64,000 nucleotides of DNA from Brasenia schreberi (taxonomy: Eukaryota; Streptophyta; Magnoliopsida; Nymphaeales; Cabombaceae): the NCBI GenBank assembly GCA_036023115.1, contig JAYKKT010000086.1, positions 15,081,501 to 15,145,500 of the forward strand, in the 5' to 3' direction. The notes beneath the pieces were generated by a model. That model was not told the DNA's origin. It did not search any database and was given only the letters and a program-made list of their open reading frames with translations. Positions 35,656 to 48,253 of the stretch are shown piece after piece (the first letter of the stretch is position 1; each line of letters starts with the position of its first letter). Made by a program: the position numbers and the translations under genes.

Positions 35656-37300
35656 CACAATCATCTCCACATTGGTGACTTTCTTTTCCTTCAAATACTT
35701 TTTCATTTCATGCATTCCAGATTCTCGATATTGCAAAGGCTTTTCAAAGCTAATTGATCTTTCCAACCAATTTTGTCTTTTATACCTTTAGCATTGTTCT
35801 ACCACCAATCAACTTATGACACTACCTTCCCAAAAAACCATCATTGCTTGGTGCTCCTTCTGGCTTGATTGAACTGCCTTCCTAATCTGGCCATCTTGAC
35901 TCAGTCTGGTCAGTTGATTCATAATCTCATTAACCTTTGGTTGGCAGTTCATAAAGAGATCCTCTGGACTTTTTAGATTGCTGGACATAAAGATATCATT
36001 GAAATACCCTACCTTCCTAATTTGGTTCTCTTGACTCAGCCTGGTCAGTTTTTGATTCATAATCTCATTAACCTTTGGATGGTAGTTCATAAAGAGATCC
36101 TTTGGATCTTTTAGATTGCTTGACACAAACATATCCTTGAAATGCTCCTTTGCAACTGTTGCAATTTGTTTATTTCTGTACACCATTGGCCAGTTTTAGC
36201 TTCCAATCCCAAATTATGTTTTTTTGACACTTTGGCCATTGTGTTCTTTCAAGTTTTGAATTCTCAAGGTTTTCCCATACTCTAACAATTCCAAAGAGGA
36301 TCCTCATTCTTCATCTGGGGCCACTTCTTGGCTGGCCCCCTCCACCATCAACAATGAATTCTCTGTTGTTTCTGTGCAAACTCTTTTGTGTGTCTCGTCC
36401 ATCTCCTCTCCTTCTATTCTTCCTTTATCTGATGGAACCATCGTACTGTACTGCTTTTCTTATTCTCATTGTTTATTTTCTTCACTTCTTTTTCTCTACA
36501 ATTCTATTCACTTCAACTCACTGTTAGCTGATCTCTTTCTCTTCCTGTTGCATTATTTTAAGAGTAATCTTGTTTATCGGGCCACCTACCCTAACATACT
36601 GTAGTTTTTCTTTTGGAGGAGTTTGAGTATAATTGTTCCTTTCACCTATTTCCTGCAATTCCTTTCCTATTTTTTCTTATGCACATAAGGCCTTCTTAAG
36701 CTAGCCATCTTTTTCTTCACAACTTACCTTTTGTTTCTGTTGATCCTTTTCCTCTTTACATGAAAGAGCCACAAAAACTTTTAGAAGACCTACTGGAGTT
36801 GGTTTCTTTGGCTTCGCTTCTTTCCATCTCCAATTGTCCCTTCCATTTGGACCTTGATTCTCCTTATTGTGATTAATTTTTTTTCCAGTTGATCTACTTT
36901 TACTTCCGCAACAATCTGATTTTCTTGATCTTATTTTCCACTATATTCTCCATTTTCATTATGCATCCCCTTACTTCATGACCCAACAACCTTATTTCTT
37001 TTGTATTTTAGTCTCACATCTTTTGGAACCTTATTTGGCCCAACAATCTTCAAAGATGATTTCATAATCTTGGTAGTGTGTACTCATATACGTGCTTTGA
37101 CAATCCTTGGTTCTTGCTCGCATTGAGAATATATCCACATCTTCAAAACAACTTACTCTTTCCTCCCATTTTCCCCGCCATTCTGGTACCCCCTCGAATT
37201 GTATCATTTCTTGAAAGAATAATAGCGCTTCACTACCTACTGTATGATCTTCTTCCCCTCTTCTTAAATGAATTATGTAATTCTTTAATAGCCATGAACT
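35656..37300 (-). pseudogene. L1-type LINE fragment with internal duplication
   Basis: The frame 35809-36186 shows VAKEHFKDMFVSSNLKDP, then HPKVNEIMNQKLTRLS and QIRK. This matches the region between endonuclease and RT in plant L1 ORF2 (FxxLFxSS...PxVTxxMNxxLtxxxxxEEIxKAV). In another frame IKPEGAPSNDGF follows, equal to the APGPDGF block. The stretch FKDMFVSS...QIRK is repeated with ~46 residues offset (HFNDIFMSS copy), a 138-bp tandem duplication. Beyond 36.2 kb I see only non-diagnostic minus-strand open frames up to the RTE copy, so that part of the call is weak. Confidence 0.65.
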
Positions 37301-37302
37301 CC

Positions 37303-40300
37303 GCCCACTTAAGGGATCACCCTTGCATTGCTGGTCCCAAGCCTGGATAAAGGAGGAGGGTTGTGTTAGGCTTCTGACAGCCAACGTAAAACTTTGTCGG
37401 ATCTTTATACCATGGATTATACAAATTATGAGCATTGCTTTGGAGCGTCCCCACCTAGCGACACGCTGCAGAGCCCGAATGCAGTGATAAGTAAGCAAGG
37501 GCCACTACATTTTCGTCCAGATGTAGTAATTCAATTGCAGAGAGGGTTCTCACATCATAGATGGGTGTGGGTAAAGAAATTAGTTCCGCTACATTGCTGT
37601 CCGAATGTAGTGAATAATTTACAAAGAGGGTCTCCGCATTTTCAATATGGATAGATGCGAGGGGTAAGAAAGCTAGTCCTAGATAATAAGATTTGTATTG
37701 GTTCTTGGAATATCAAAACATTATCCAGTAAGCTAATGGAGGTGGTAGATATTATGATTTAGAGAAGTATTCATATTCTATGTTTACAAGAGACAAAGTG
37801 AGTTGAAGAAAAAGCAAAGGAGATAGAGGATACAAATTTTAAATTATGGTACTCAGGTAAGGAAAATACTCGAAACGGAGTTTGTATTATCATAAATAAG
37901 GATTTAAAGGATAGTGTAGTAGACATACAACGATATGGTAACCGAATCATGACATTGAAATTAGTGTTAGGAGCAGAGGTTTTGAATATATTTTATGTTT
38001 ACACACTATAAATAGGCCTAGAAGATAGTATACAGACAGCTTTTTTAGAAGAGTTAGATAAGGTGATTCAAAGGATTCCACAAAGGGAGATGATTTGTTT
38101 AGGAGGAGAATTAAATGGACATGTCGGTAAAGAGGCATTAAGATATCAAGGTATTCATGAAAATTTTGGTTTTGGGGATATAAATGAGGAAGGTAGGGAG
38201 ATTTTAAATTTTGCTATGGCATTTGATCTCTTTATAATCAATACAATATTCAAAAAATGAGATGAACATTTAATTACTTATAAGAGTGGTTTATCACAAA
38301 CACAAATTGATTACTTTATTTGTAGAAAAAAAGATAGAGCATGTTGTGAAGATTGTAAGGTAATTCTAGGAGAAAATTTAACCACCCAGCATCGACTTTT
38401 AGTTATGAATTTACAAAAAAAAAATGGACAAAGAAGAAAAGAGTGCATTGAGCTATTCAAACTAAATGGTGGAACCTCAAAAGCGAGAAAGAAGATATAT
38501 TTAAACAAAAAGCCCTTCAAGGAGATGCTTGGAATTATATTGGTACACCTTGTGATATGTGGAACAATATGACTATACATATTAGGAAAGTGGCGAAAAA
38601 TGTGTTAGCTGAATCTAAGGGAGGTGTACCGGCACAAAAAGAAGCTTGGTGGTGGAGTGAAGTAGTGCAAAATAAAATCAAGGCAAAGAGGGCATCTTAC
38701 AAATTACATTATGCTAAGAAAATTAGTGAAACTTTAGAGACTTATAAGAAAGCAAAGAAGGAAGTGAAAAAGTGTATGAGTGAAGCAAAAACTAAAATTT
38801 GAGAGGATTTTTATAAAAAACTCAACTCAAAAGAAGGTGAAAGAGATATTTTTAGGATAACTAGGGCTAGAGATAAGAAAACTAAAGATCTTAATTCTAT
38901 TAGATGCATCAAAGACAAGGATGAAAAAATTCTAATGGAAAATGATGATATAAGAAATAGATGGAAAACTAATTTTATAAGTTTTTTAATGAAAATAAAG
39001 ATGTTAGTATTAGCTTAGGAGAGTTAGCCAATTCAGAAAAGTATATAAACCACAATTTCTAATGATGTATTCAAAATAATGAAGTCAAAGAGGCTCTTAA
39101 ACATATGAAGGGTGGTAAATTGGTAGGACCAGATAATATTCCTATAGAAGTTTAGAAAATACTAGGAGAAATAAGAATCACTTGGCTCATAATACTATTT
39201 AATGAAATACGGAGAAAGCAAAAGATGCCCGAGAGATGGAGAGCGAGTACACTTATACCCATATATAAGAACAAGGGAGACATTTAGAATTGTGCGAATT
39301 ATCGAGATATCAAGTTAATGAGCCATAATATGAATTTGTGGGAAAGAATTATCAAACGTAGGTTAAGACAAGTATAAAGTACAATAGAGAAGCAATTTGG
39401 ATTCATGCCAGGTAGATCTACTGTTGAAGCAATTCACCTTTTAAGACGTCTTATAAAACATTTTCAAGCAAAAAAGAAAGATCTTTAAATGATATTTATT
39501 GATCTAGAAAAAGCTTATGATAGGATACCGAGGGAGGTTCTTTGGAGAACCTTGGAAAAAAGAGGTATCCCATTGACATATATTAACCTTATAAGAGACA
39601 TGTACAATGGTGCAAAAACATGTGTGAGGACTCATTAAGGAATGATAAACTTCTTTGAACTTAATATTGGGTTACATCAAGGATCAACTTTAAGTCCATA
39701 GTTATTTATAATGGTGATTGATGAGTTAACAAAACAATTTCAAGATGAAGTACTTTGGTATATGTTATTTGCTGATGACATTATGTTAGTAGAGGAGTCT
39801 AAGGAAAAAGTTAATAGAAAATTAGAACTATGGAGAGAAACATTAGAAAGCAAAGGCCTCCGACTTAGTAGAACAAAGACAGAATATATGGAATGTAAGT
39901 TTGATCATTTGGTTACTTTATAGGACATAGAAATTAAAATTGGCACACATTGCATCTCCCAAAAGGAAAGTTTTAAATATCGAGGGTGAATTTTTTGGAG
40001 TGATAGAAGAATTGATGGAGATGTTACGCACATAATTAATGGTGGTTGGTTAAAATGGAGAAGAGCATAAGGTATTCTTTATGCTAAGAAGATACCATTA
40101 AAATTCAAATATAAATATTATGGAGCAACAATTAAACCTGTCATGTTTTATGGTTCCGAATGTTGGGCAGTTAACCATCAACATATACAAAAGATGTTTG
40201 TGACATAAATGATGATGTTGAGATGGATGAGTGGTCATACAAGAAAAGACCGTATACATAACGCGGTTATTAGAAACAAATTAGGAGTGACACCAATAGA

Positions 40301-40574
40301 GGATAAAATGAGAGAATATCGTTTAAGATGGTTTGGACATATAGAAAGAAGATGAGAAGAATCTGTAAGAAGGTATGAAAAACTAAATTTGGAAAGTATT
40401 AAAAGACAAAGGACGACCACAAAAGTGTTGAAAAGAAATAATAAAGAAATCTAGCTTATTGTGACTTAACTGCTAAATATGGCACATGATAGACCATGGA
40501 GCTTTGTGGAAACAAAGAATCCATGTAGGGGACCCCGTCAAGTATGGGAAAAAGGCTTGGTTGTTGTTGTTGTA
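37303..40574 (+). mobile_element. RTE-clade LINE, near full length, decayed
   Basis: It begins near GGGATCACCCTTGCATTGCT and ends in (TTG)n at 40560-40574, about 3.27 kb. The endonuclease part carries ICLGG-type sequence with GELNGHVGKEA (GDLN reads GELN). The RT part carries GGKLVGPDNIP, then [26 protein letters not shown] and [13 protein letters not shown] (39756-39791). The C-terminal part carries [29 protein letters not shown] and [10 protein letters not shown]. Several in-frame stops and frameshifts make it inactive. It is the opposite-strand sister of 31478-34690, with a clearly better conserved sequence. Confidence 0.93.
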
Positions 40575-41109
40575 CAAAAGAATATCTACAATACAAGCCT
40601 CGTTCCAAAGTATCAGGCATTCTCACAGTCATCGACCAATCGGTATACTCGTTGGTAGCAAATTCCATCGTGGCACCACACATGCACACTACTGTCTGTC
40701 ACCACCATCCTTTTCTATCTTTCCCTTCCTCATCCTTTTATTCTCTACTTTATCTGTTCGGTCGTCTCTAATGCCGAAGGTAAAACATTCATCATCTAGA
40801 ACTGGATGCTTGCATCAATAAGATTATCGAATAGCAGATGATATATCAACTTATGCATAAGAAGTTCAAGACCAAAAGGAAAATGGAAGTTTGACGGAGC
40901 CATGCGGGTAAGGTGTCGATCAAGCCTTCATGATATCATACTACAAATTGTGTGAGCAACAAAGAACATAAACCACGACCAAGATCTAAACCAAGAAGAG
41001 ACGGAGAGAGAGAGAGAGATGGTGTGAAAATTACTGTAAAAAATTAGCAACTAAGCGGCTCTCGCACAGACACGAAGAAAGAAGAGATCTTCTAGCACTT
41101 CTTCATAAT
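40575..41109. other. 3' flank of the small gene
   Basis: No coding signal seen. It has a short (GA)n run near 40997-41019. Confidence 0.4.
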
Positions 41110-41403
41110 TCAGTAGCATTTCTTGGCTTGCTGGCAGCATGCAAGAGAACCCATTTCATTATAGATGGTATTGACGCCGTTTGTAGCAAGAGATATCTGA
41201 GCTTTAATGGCTTCTCTCCTTCTGTCATGATCTGCAATCCTGCAAACGAATATAGAAACTGCAAAGAGTCACTACGCGTAAAGACTTCTGACAAACAGAA
41301 ATCATTAAAGAAACACTCACTCTATTGACATAGACAAGGGCGGTCTGATCCCTGAAGCGCTAAGAGGGAGTCCGGAGCTACTCAAACTCAAGATGGTCTG
41401 CAT
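41110..41403 (-). CDS. Small two-exon gene for a 70-residue protein of unknown function
   Basis: Exon 1 is 41321-41403 (ATG at 41403) and exon 2 is 41110-41239, ending TGA. They are separated by an 81-bp GT-AG intron with GTGAGTG donor and TTTGCAG acceptor. The join gives exactly 213 nt with an open frame: 70 residues starting MQTILSLSSSGLPLSASG. The first ~25 residues are rich in Ser, Leu and Pro with no acidic residue before Glu, which could be an organelle-targeting peptide. The C-terminal part has a basic segment DHDRRREAIKAQISLATNG, then NTIYNEMGSLACCQQAKKCY with three cysteines and a Y end. I do not recognise the family. The clean splicing, the well-placed start and the length suggest a real gene. 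A solo LTR begins 233 bp upstream of the start codon, so the promoter may be short or altered. Confidence 0.65.
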
Positions 41404-41636
41404 CGTCTTGCTGATTGAATGGGTGGTTTGTGAGACAAAAAAAGAGGTGGGCTTCCTGCGCTTTGTGGTCAGTTTATGAGAAATGAGGACGAAAGCATTT
41501 AATTCTGCTACAAAGATCAATGCGGAGGGAGACACAAAATAGAATGTATTAAAGGAGAAGAAAGAGCAAGATCTGTTGTTTTTCTTCACAGAGAAATCTC
41601 GGACCAGGGAATATCACGAAAGTGGGTTGACACTCT

Positions 41637-44012
41637 TGTAAACACCCAAAAATTTTCAAATGTTTTCAAAAACTCATAAATTTCCAAAAACCACTTTAAG
41701 ATCTTTTTCAACCTTTAAATTCAAAAACACCCTAAATTTTAAAGTTTAAACATTTGGAAAATACTTTAAAGGTTTTAAATTGGAGTTGAAATAATCCCTG
41801 AGTTTCGAAGCGTACAAAGACCCTTACACAGATTCATATTCAAATCAAGACTGAATCAACCAGATCAAGTCCAAATTTCAGTGTATCTCAAGGCAAATTC
41901 AAATTGAGGGACAAATGAAGCCTAGCTTATCCAAGAAATGTCAAGTCGATACATGCCCAACTTGAACCAGGATCATAAAGCACAAGCCACTACATGGCCG
42001 TAATGAAGCACCAACCCGATTCAATTCAAGGCATGATCATTGAAGCACAAGCCCTGCATGGCTGCATGAAGCTAAAATTCACCAAGGGATATGACATTGA
42101 GGACATTCAATTAAACAAGTGTATGAAGTTTAGCGAACACAAAGTAAGGTTAAACCGATCCAAGCTTCAAGAGGACAAACCTGAAAACGAGTCAAGGTTG
42201 GAGCCAAGACCGAACCAAGAAGGGAGTCAAAGACACATGCCTGCCCATATGAAGATAGAACTGCATGAATCAAGCAACAAATACAAGATGTAATTGAATT
42301 AAAAAGGACACGGCTGGTTGCATCAAAGCCTAGCCAAGTTGTAAAGACCGACCTTGTGCACCTAGGCCCCAATCAAGTCAAAACGACTGAACCCATGTCC
42401 AGCCCACATGGGCTGGCTTAGGTGGACTCAAGGGGGACCACTTAGGGCTGGCTTAGGTGGACTCAAGGGGGACCACTTAGGGCTGGCTTGGAGTGGATCA
42501 AACCCATCAACAATCAGCTCCAACCCATCCCATAGAACTCCCTAGAACCATCCCCCCTTGGCCTATAAAAAGGGCCAAGAGGGGGGCAGGTTTCATAACT
42601 TGGATATCTTGGAGGGAGGAAAAGTGGGGCTGCTCAAAGGGTTTTGTGTGTGAGAGTTAGGTGTAGAGAATTCCAGCCAAGGGACGTCTAAGTTTTGGGA
42701 AAGAAAGATGAGTGTTAGATAGGTGAGGGAGATTGAAGATAGAGGAAGGAGATCAAGCTTCACTTGACCGAATTCACTCTTGAATTTCGGTCTTCTTGTA
42801 ATCCAAGAACGGATAAGTAATGCAATATTCCATTTAATTCTTATCTCCCTCCTTTGAATTTGATTAAATTGGGATTGTAATAATGGAGCTCAGCCTCCCC
42901 CCATGTTGTAATAATGATTAGCTTTTCTTGCTTGTCATTTTAATTGATGGATGATCACGATTATACCCATGTGCACTCTATATATTTGTTCTTCTACCCC
43001 AATATACTCTATAAACCCTCTATACTTCGAATCATCTCTATTCTTAAGCTAATATATACATTTCAATTCGCGTGAGTTTTAATTTGAGATGTAGAGTGAC
43101 TGCAATTTCAATTCACGTGAGTTTTAATTTGTGATATAGAGTGGGTACAATTTAAATTCGTGTGAGTTTGCATCATTACTTTCATAAAAGCAGAAAACAG
43201 GATTTCAGCATCTCTGCATATATCTGTTCCTATAATTTTCATTTTTTGATGCTTGCTCCGATAAAACTGGAAAAGACTGAAGCACTTTCTGAACACATTT
43301 TGCACAGTCGGATTTTCTGAAACAGAGGTTGGGTAGAAGTCCCATATCTCTATCCATAGGAATCCAATTTACGTGATTCTTGGTGCATTAGAAAGTTAAC
43401 GTCCATAGGTTTTCAATAATACTAAAATCATTAAATGTGGAATTTGGGTCACAGAGATACAGGATCGTCTTTGAGTCTCTATATTTCTAGGATAGAGTAA
43501 TTCTGGTTCAGTGAGTTAGGTCTGTTAAATCATTTAATTTTGATTCAATAATTCTTCAAATCGAGATCTGTAAAAGGAATAAGGTTCTCCACACTACCAG
43601 CTTTGTCTGGTGAAATTTTGAGAATTTTTGGAGACTTATATCGCCTCTAAATCGACTTTAGAAATAGGCCCCGAAAACAGAAAACTCTCTATGTTTTCAA
43701 GACGTGTTCATTTTAAAATATTGAGTCAAAATTGCACGGACCAAAATTCTTTCAAAGTATTGATTATTCACATGATTTGAAGTAAAACCTGTTTCAAATT
43801 GAAGTTTTTTAAGTGCTTAAACCAACCCTTGAACATCGGTTCAAGAAGGTTTAAGCAAAAAGAGTATGCTTGCCTACAATCGCCAAAAGTCAGAAAATTG
43901 TTTAATTCTTTGCTAGTTTGCGTAAACTAGTTGGCACGCTCGTGCAAACGTAGATACAAAAAGGTTCACTTCGAGTTTTTATAGCTTGGGAGTGAAAATT
44001 TTCATGTCTACA
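41637..44012 (+). mobile_element. Solo LTR with perfect TSD, upstream of the small gene
   Basis: It starts TGTAAACACCCAAAAATTTT and ends ...TTTTCATGTCTACA. ACTCT at 41632-41636 and again at 44013-44017 is a perfect target duplication. The TATA region CCTATAAAAAGGG lies near 42.56 kb and the R-U5 part matches the solo LTR at 19489-23176. No internal domain is present, which points to LTR-LTR recombination. Confidence 0.93.
42411..42490. repeat. 35-bp tandem repeat in U3 of the solo LTR
   Basis: Two full 35-bp units begin GGCTGGCTTAGGTGGACTCA (42411 and 42446), with a third partial at 42481. Confidence 0.93.
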
Positions 44013-44167
44013 ACTCTCTTCGGCATTATTATTGGCTTTTTCTTCATGGGGAAGGTTTATAACTTTATATTCCTAAAGGCCCACGGTGTCGATGTTCTTT
44101 TCCTTTTCACACCCACCGTTCCTTCATTGTATTTCCATCACTGTAAGAAAAAAGAGTTGAGCTGCTG

Positions 44168-44281
44168 CACTTAGAATGTTAGCTTACTTGGTCACTCCCA
44201 AGTTGAAGGTTATGAGTTTGATTCCGTGGGAGTCCATGTCTGGCTTCGGCCTCTCCATTGCAACCAAAAGAAAAAAAAAGG
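44168..44281 (+). mobile_element. tRNA-derived SINE
   Basis: It has an A-box-like part (TTAGCTTACTTGGTCACTCC), then a B-box-like part (ATGAGTTTGATTCCGTGGG) about 40 bp later, then GCCTCTCCATTGCAACC and a poly(A)-rich tail. It shares the end motif with the element at 62891-63011, so both belong to one family. A clear target duplication is not visible. Confidence 0.6.
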
Positions 44282-45884
44282 TTTGCTAAGTGAGCTGGAC
44301 GAGACAGAAGTTGTTTATTGCTTCTTCATCAACATCTTGTTCTTACTTGATTCCTTAGCTCGTTTGAGCTGAGCCAAACACAAGCACGAGTTTAGCTAGA
44401 AGAGAGCTGTTCGTTAAAGTTGAAAAGATAACTTTTTGCATATAACTTTGGGTAGAAAGTTATTTTTAGTCAAAAAGTAAGTTAAAATTATTTTTAATGC
44501 TTTCTTGATAAATCGAAAGAATGAATCATTTAGGTTCTCTAACCAACTCAAATCATATATTTATTTATCTATGTATAAGTAGAGAGAGAGGGGGAGAGAG
44601 AGAGAGTTTCAATAATTCCGAAAGACCACCTTTTGAGATATCAAAATAACTCGGTAAAACTTTGATACTTGAGAGTGAGTCAATTGTCTCCAAAAATAAT
44701 TTTCATATACGTAGCTGTTGATCGTGATTTCCCTGTAAATGGTCACATACTTGGTTATTTGTGACATGGTGGGGATACCACGTATATGAAACTTTCCTAT
44801 AATTACTGCATCGCTAGTGTTAATCCGGCCATGGTCACAGACCCTCAGTGTCATACATAGTATGAAATTGTTCATATACCATATATATACTTTGATTTTT
44901 TTGAAGGGAAATTCTATTAGGGTAGCGCACATGCAATAAAGGACCGAGGCTAGGCCTGCACAACTGTCACTCTATGTACAACTTAGGGTGGGTTATTGGT
45001 CTCGCAAACAAGTAAAAAGTAAGGTCATGTGATCCTCGCTTAGAGGCCCACGTTTGATTATGTACATGTAAGACCAATTTGTTTAATTGTTTCTTAGTTT
45101 GATCTTTTTACAACATTTGAGCTTCTTTTATTTCCAAGTAAAATCAAACTTAAATGACCTCAAACATGCTTCATGTGTGTATCAAGTCAATGGAATATTA
45201 TGGTGGTCTTGGGAGCCACAAAGTGACAAGCAATTGTTCCTCTAGGTTTTGCTCTTAATATCGACAAGCTCATCACTGATCAAAAAATCATTATTAAATC
45301 AAATGTTTATGAAAGCTGCATTTTGAGACTTGTACAGGAATCGGGAGGACTTCCTTGAATAGCCCTATGAGGAGTGTCACATATAAGAACATGTGGAGTG
45401 TCACATATAAGAACAGTTGGTTGTTTTTTATGAGGCTCGCCATTCAAACTTCTCTCTGTACTCAGTCAAAGCAGTTAAAAGGAATTCAGCGAAGGTCAAG
45501 TGCAGCAGTTGAAAAGTCCACGTGACATCAACCTGTGCCGGTTCATCTGAGCCGTTCAGTGTGCGTGGTTGTACCTCTCCAAATGGCATTGGACGGTGAC
45601 GATCGACCCTTTAGAGACGAACCACATAAGACATGGATATCCATAGCGACTAAAGTATGGAGTAGGAATTTTCAAACTAAAACTAGAAAGAAGAAGGTTT
45701 TTAATGATTCGTCCATATGGCGCGATCTTAACGTCTCTTCCCTCCTTTTAGTGCAATCCACCAGCGGTGCTCATAAAAGATGGAGTTCGTGAAAGCTACC
45801 TACCCCCGTCTCCCTCTCTACAACAAGAAGATGAAGAAGCATGGACAAATTAACGGTTGCAGTGGGATTCTTCGCCGGAGAGAT

Positions 45885-45947
45885 GATACCGGCGGTACGC
45901 AATAGATACTTTCTCACAAGCGTCTCCGCATGTGTACCGCCGGTATC
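45885..45947. repeat. Perfect 14-bp inverted repeat with 35-base loop
   Basis: GATACCGGCGGTAC at 45885-45898 and its exact reverse complement at 45934-45947. It is GC-rich against an AT-rich background. Confidence 0.9.
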
Positions 45948-47044
45948 TCTTTCCAGTGAAGGGGACAACTGCATTATATTTGATTTGTGGAAGTAGACTC
46001 TGGATTTATCTGGCTGGCACTATAATTAGAAACGGTACCGTCTCTCTCTCTCTGCGATTTAAACGGTTTTGTTATTTGAGAAAAACTGGTGGAACAGAAA
46101 TCGAACTAGGAGTTGTGTGACAAATTACATATTTGAGTACTATACAAGTGTTCGAGGGAGTACACAAAGTAAGCCACAAAACGAGATCATGCTTAATTGA
46201 AGTTAAGTGCAAGAATGAACTTAGTACTAATAGCATTCAAAAGTTCTTCAACTCGATCGATCGTTGAGCATGGTAAAAAGCTTTGATTTTTGAAAGATAT
46301 TTCTCCTCTTTAATGTCTTAACTTTATTAATTTACTCATCCTGTTCATACAAGAAAATCTTAATGGGATTCAGAAAGAGTTTATGCGCTTTGTGTCTTGA
46401 AGACAGCCTACTACGTACAGCTGTGGCAGATGTTGGAAAGCGACACATGATTTCAACTGGGGAGAAGCCCTGATCCATATGTCATTTGACATGATACTAA
46501 GGCAATATCTACTGATACAGAGCCTTAATTAACAGAACGATGCATATGCTAGCTATGAAATGCTGAGGCTAGCCATGGCACGTTCTAGCTCGAATAATGC
46601 GTTCGGAGGTTTCTTCTTTCTTCCTGTGTTCTCGTTGTTCTGCAATCGTTAGAGTATCTCGGTGGCATGAGTTGCCTCCTTCTGGAGTCCAGTTTAGCAA
46701 GTCAAGGTTTGCTGTTTGTTTCATGGGTATCAAGTCAATGAATTATTGTGGTGGTCATTGCAAGTATTTGTTTGGTTCTGCAGTTTCTGAGCTGCACTGC
46801 AAGTCCCACATGCGGTAGGAATCCTGCTACCAAAAGAAGGTTTTTAAATGGTAACTGTTATCCCAAGTCAGAAGCAAACTTTCACTTGGTGTTCCTAATT
46901 ACCACCTCTAAGAACAATTTGTTATTTGCGATATATAAGAGGAATGGTCCATACACCCTGCGTACTGTCCTTTCCCTCTTTTTCTTCCCTGCTAGCATGT
47001 TCGTGTTTCTTGTTTGCCATTACCACGAAATCCGTGTGTGTGTG

Positions 47045-47045
<1 letters not shown>

Positions 47046-47103
<58 letters not shown>
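47046..47103. repeat. (GA)n microsatellite
   Basis: About 29 GA units preceded by a short (GT)n run. Confidence 0.97.
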
Positions 47104-47106
<3 letters not shown>

Positions 47107-47429
47107 CTCTCTTATCACGCAAAGTACGGCTTTTTGGACTGTTATTAACTTTATAGAATCAATGAAATCGCTTCCTACCATATATCATGTGGGCTAGCTG
47201 TGATCTACAGCGTTGGTTTGCTGAATCATTTGCAGAACAATTCTCCCACTCACGTTAGAAGTCGTGTCTACGTTAAATCTCACTCCCGTTACCTGCCAAG
47301 AGTGTTAATCTGAAATCACAGGAAAAAGTATTAACGCAAGAAGTTGGCATGAGAGGAGATGGTGCCATATTGCAATCTCTATCGTGAGATGTTTGACAGA
47401 CAACCTCTATCTTCAGGCCATCAAAAGGG

Positions 47430-47636
47430 GGACAACGGAAGCGAGAGATCAAACCGAAACCGAACCACTTGTTTTTACACTAATTTCGGGTTCTCAGGAA
47501 AGTTTGAACCGTAACTGAACAGGAAAGTCTTCGATTTTCGAAACCGTGAGTCTGTCGGTTTCAATTATTGATGGTTTGGTGGTTGGTTCAGTCTTGGTTA
47601 AAACCATTAAGCAGGTTTTGAACCAACCAATGTCTA
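47430..47636. mobile_element. Possible non-autonomous hAT-like fragment
   Basis: The right end read inward (TAGACATTGGTTGGTTCAAA) resembles the ends near 9003 and 12874. The interior is rich in AACC/GGTT subterminal motifs. The left end and target duplication are not clear. Confidence 0.4.
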
Positions 47637-48253
47637 CCCGTGGAGATACAAGATAAGTATGGAGACATTTTAGTGTGTGGCTTTCTAAATGAGAACCTTG
47701 ATCCTTACTTTCATCCCTTAAACGTTCCTACTCTTCCTTGTAGCATATGCCTTACATTTATTATTAAAGGAAAAGAGTATGAGATCATATTATCTAGGAA
47801 AATTAATTGAAGTTCTTATGTGACTCTATTTTTATTAGAGAAGAAGAGTATGAGACCATATAAAGGGTCACATATAATAGACTCTACTTTTAAGTTGACC
47901 ATACTGGCTATGATACTCAATCTCTTTTTATGCGAGTTCTATGTTTATTGTAGAAAAAAAGGGATACGAAACCAATGCTTTAAGAAGAGAGTAATGACTT
48001 TGGGTGGTATCAACCATGTTAATGTCTCTTCCTTAAGAGGGATATACTACACACACTCTCCTCTGTAAGAGGAGATAGAGTGACTATATGAGAAAACTGA
48101 CATACATTTTAAAGATATTTTTTACGATATAACCTATGTCCTATGCTTATCATATAGGGGGAGGGATGAGGTTGATATTAGACCTATGAAGAACCACATA
48201 AACCTACCTTACTTTTTAACTATATTTCCCCTATCACTCTCTATTTCTATTAT

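Larger units (their letters stand above)
44282..47400. other. Long gene-free stretch
   Basis: I find no gene I can support. Small features are a GA-rich run (44581-44605), a 24-bp tandem duplication GGAGTGTCACATATAAGAAC at 45371-45418, an inverted repeat at 45885-45947 and a (GA)n microsatellite at 47046-47103. Some short open frames on the plus strand (45.5-46.1 kb) have higher GC but no recognisable motif. Confidence 0.4.

Noticed and set aside
42411..42490. 35-bp tandem repeats
   Set aside because: Simple tandem duplication in an LTR, with no spacers; not an array of interest by itself.
45535..46120. A possible small gene in the higher-GC stretch
   Set aside because: Short frames without family motifs or a splice model that joins them; the start near 45841 stops after 22 codons.
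46597..46818. A Cys-containing 73-residue frame
   Set aside because: No signal peptide, no family pattern, no codon or splice support.
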